From an uncultured Bifidobacterium sp. (lineage in GTDB: Bacteria; Actinomycetota; Actinomycetes; Actinomycetales; Bifidobacteriaceae), in contig NZ_CASEXV010000025.1 of the NCBI RefSeq assembly GCF_949292005.1, positions 58,673-122,672 on the forward strand: DNA of 64,000 bases. Direction: 5' to 3'. Below are positions 62,443 to 64,000 of the stretch, piece after piece (position 1 is the first letter of the stretch; each line of letters begins with the position of its first letter). A program made the translations under genes and the position numbers. Below the pieces are notes generated by a model. The model was given only the letters and a program-made list of their open reading frames with translations, was not told the origin of the DNA and searched no databases.

Positions 62443-62623
62443 ACGTTCATTGTGCCATTGAGTCGCTACGTGGACGGAAGTCGGGGGCGGTATCGCCGCG
62501 TCGGTTTATTCGCCGATGGTTCGTGAGATGATCCTGATCGAATCCTGGTAGCGGGTGGCGCACGCCGGAGACATAGGTCAGCGCCGCGTCGAGGTTTCTG
62601 CCTTTGGCGGTGATTAGTTTCCA
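62443..62623. other. Gap between purT and the ABC transporter remnant
   Basis: These 181 nt hold no intact gene. A reverse-strand stretch near 62510-62610 reads GRNLDAALTYVSGVRHPL..., which could be a scrap of an older gene, but I cannot assign it. Confidence 0.3.
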
Positions 62624-63154
62624 TCATTCGCTGTCGCTCACGGGATGGTTGACATTGAGCGTTGTGTCGCACGCGTCAATAACGGTGTGGTCGTGCGTGG
62701 CGATGAGTATGGTGGCGCCTTGGTCTGCCATGGTTCTGAGGGTATCGATGACCATGCTGGAGTTGGCGTCGTCGAGCGCGCCGGTCGGCTCGTCGGCCAT
62801 GATGATGTCGGATTGCTTGACGATGAGACGCGCGAGGGCCACGCGCTGCTGTTCCCCACCGGAAAGCTCATAGATGGGCCGTCGCTCATAGCCGCTCAGA
62901 CCCACCGTATCGAGGGCGGACGCCTGCCCGGCTTTTTTCGCTTTCGTCAGGCGGCCGGGTCCAAGGGCGATGCGCAGATTGAAGGATACGGTGGCGTTCT
63001 CGACGAGCGCGTAGTTCTGGAAGAGGTAGCCTAGACGGGTTCTTCTATATCGTTGGCATGCGCCGGAACTTATGCCGATGAGGGGCCGACCATCCAAATC
63101 AATGGATCCGGAAGCGGGTTTTTCCAACAGTCCGATGCAGTTGAGCAGAGTGGT
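62624..63154 (-). pseudogene. ABC transporter ATP-binding protein remnant, lactococcin-972 export type, missing its N-terminus and most of Walker A
   Basis: The frame reads TTLLNCIGLLEKPASGSIDLDG from its first codons, i.e. it begins inside the Walker A helix (GxGK-TTLLN) and lacks the ~40 residues before it. The Q-loop YLFQNYALVENATV, the signature LSGGEQQRVALARL, Walker B IIMADEPTGALDD and the H-loop ATHDH are intact. The YLFQNxALVENxTVxxNL pattern resembles the putative bacteriocin-export ATPases of the lactococcin 972 group. Without the P-loop lysine it cannot bind ATP normally. The break point coincides with the end of the permease remnant, so one deletion removed both ends. Confidence 0.82.
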
Positions 63155-64000
63155 CCGGCTATGGGAATGATGAGACGCAGAACGCCGATGGTGGGGCTCT
63201 CGGCAACTCCCGCGGTGGTAAGGGATCCGAGAATGGCCCAGAGCCCGACGCTTACCCCGACGACTATGAAGGTGGTCATCATCGCGTCAAAGGTGAACAG
63301 ACGTCGGAACATGGTCGGATACCGCCATCCGCTGATGCGCGCGGCGAAGATGAACTGCGCTCGGCGGCGGGTATATACCACGGCCAATCCAATGGTCGTG
63401 ACCAGGGTGGCTGACAGACCCAACAAGACGTTGAGGATGCTGGTCGCCAGCGACAGGTGGGCAGTCGCAAGGTCCTCCGCAGCGTTTTGGGCTGCCGGAC
63501 TGATGCCCAGCACATCCCGGGTCAATTGCGGCCTCGCCTTCATGTCTGCGATGGCCTGGCGTGTATTCATCGCAAGGATGCTTCCCCACGTCGTATATCC
63601 GTAGTAGTCACCATCAGGGAGGAAAGGTGTATTCGTGGGCAGAACAACCAGGATCGGGTCTTGGATTACCGACTCGGGCTGGTATCCTCCTGGGAGTGTG
63701 CGAATATCAGCAGTGGTGTAAGTGAAACGCTTCTGCCCTGCCGGCGCGGCGACCACGTCGATGCTGGGTTTGGCGTTGCGATCGGTTGTGCTGTACTGCC
63801 CGCGTGAGTCCATATCCTTGGCGATCACGTCGATTATCTGTGCTTTCTCGTCTATATAGGACTCGGGAATCACGATTGTTACCCCCGTGCTCTGGCGAGG
63901 AGCGTGAATTCTTTGACCACGGGTATCGGTTACCTTCTGCAGACGCAGGTAGGCGTCATTCACGTAGAGGACGTCATGGGGTTGACCATGGAGGGTCAGG
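63154..64000 (-). pseudogene. Bacteriocin-associated integral membrane permease (DUF1430-like) remnant, both ends missing
   Basis: The frame is open to the right edge and beyond (LHGQPHDVLYVNDAYLRLQK near the edge), so the N-terminal part lies outside the window. It shows an extracytoplasmic segment (VVAAPAGQKRFTYTTADI, DGDYYGYTTWGSILAMNTRQAI), a helix LATSILNVLLGLSATLVTTIGLAVVY, a loop with ARISGWRYPTMFRRLF, a second helix, and the start of a third (VLRLIIPIAG). There it breaks, and the frame runs out of phase into the ATPase sequence until a stop at 63070. The layout matches membrane proteins that accompany lactococcin-972-type ATPases. Confidence 0.75.

Overview
This 64 kb window is a GC-rich chromosomal segment with densely packed genes and no sign of phage, IS elements or CRISPR. 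The gene content and order point to a Bifidobacterium or a close member of the Bifidobacteriaceae. The pointers are dapD next to prfB-ftsE-ftsX-CHAP hydrolase-smpB, a cystathionine beta-synthase/cystathionine lyase-recQ-luxS block, a long single-chain PurL, PurT instead of a visible PurN, and an orphan type III pantothenate kinase. The family-level assignment rests on remembered synteny and protein style; no search was run. I do not name a species.

Layout. 1-5763: the start of dapD (reverse), a tiny membrane protein, release factor 2, the FtsEX division complex with its partner CHAP hydrolase, and SmpB. 5969-8749: a complete polar amino acid ABC importer. 8868-12938: GlmS, an RluA-type pseudouridine synthase and an orphan sugar-type binding lipoprotein. 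12993-21552: CoaX (reverse), then a family 5 solute-binding protein whose permeases and fused double ATPase lie 2.4 kb further on. A reverse-strand persulfide-response module sits between them: a small CPxC protein, a CstR-like repressor, a rhodanese and a CoA-disulfide reductase, with a GC-tract operator upstream. 21576-28649: a D-2-hydroxyacid dehydrogenase, then a sulfur amino acid block (cbs, cgl/metB, recQ, luxS) headed by a nine-residue leader peptide with three consecutive cysteine codons, then a GNAT protein. 28704-35700: an APC amino acid permease, alanine racemase, Ohr, dGTPase and primase. 35753-40119: an N-terminally shortened COG2865-type regulator, a small zinc-ribbon protein, tRNA-Arg(UCU), a YhbY-type RNA-binding protein and Dxs. 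40393-42524: purE, purK and a Fur-family regulator. 42457-49182: an envelope cluster (DUF2156/MprF-like, esterase, LtaS-like). 49259-62442: purine genes purD, M, F, L, C and T on the reverse strand, with a P-type ATPase in the opposite direction in the middle. 62624-64000: decayed remnants of a lactococcin-972-type ABC transporter.

How the genes work together. PurF, D, T, L, M, K, E and C supply most of the de novo purine pathway to IMP. LuxS makes homocysteine from S-ribosylhomocysteine, and Cbs plus Cgl can convert homocysteine to cysteine, so a cysteine-sensing leader in front of that block makes physiological sense. The rhodanese/CoA-disulfide reductase/CstR module would handle reactive sulfur from the same metabolism. 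FtsEX and the CHAP protein form a division-linked wall hydrolysis unit.

A recurring theme is likely leaderless transcription: several genes have a TANNNT box ending 7-8 nt before the start codon and no Shine-Dalgarno sequence. The observations I rate most worth following are the poly-cysteine leader (22664-22736), the internally deleted CoA-disulfide reductase/rhodanese fusion with its CstR-type regulator and operator (15947-17861), and the deletion-fused bacteriocin-type ABC transporter at the right edge.
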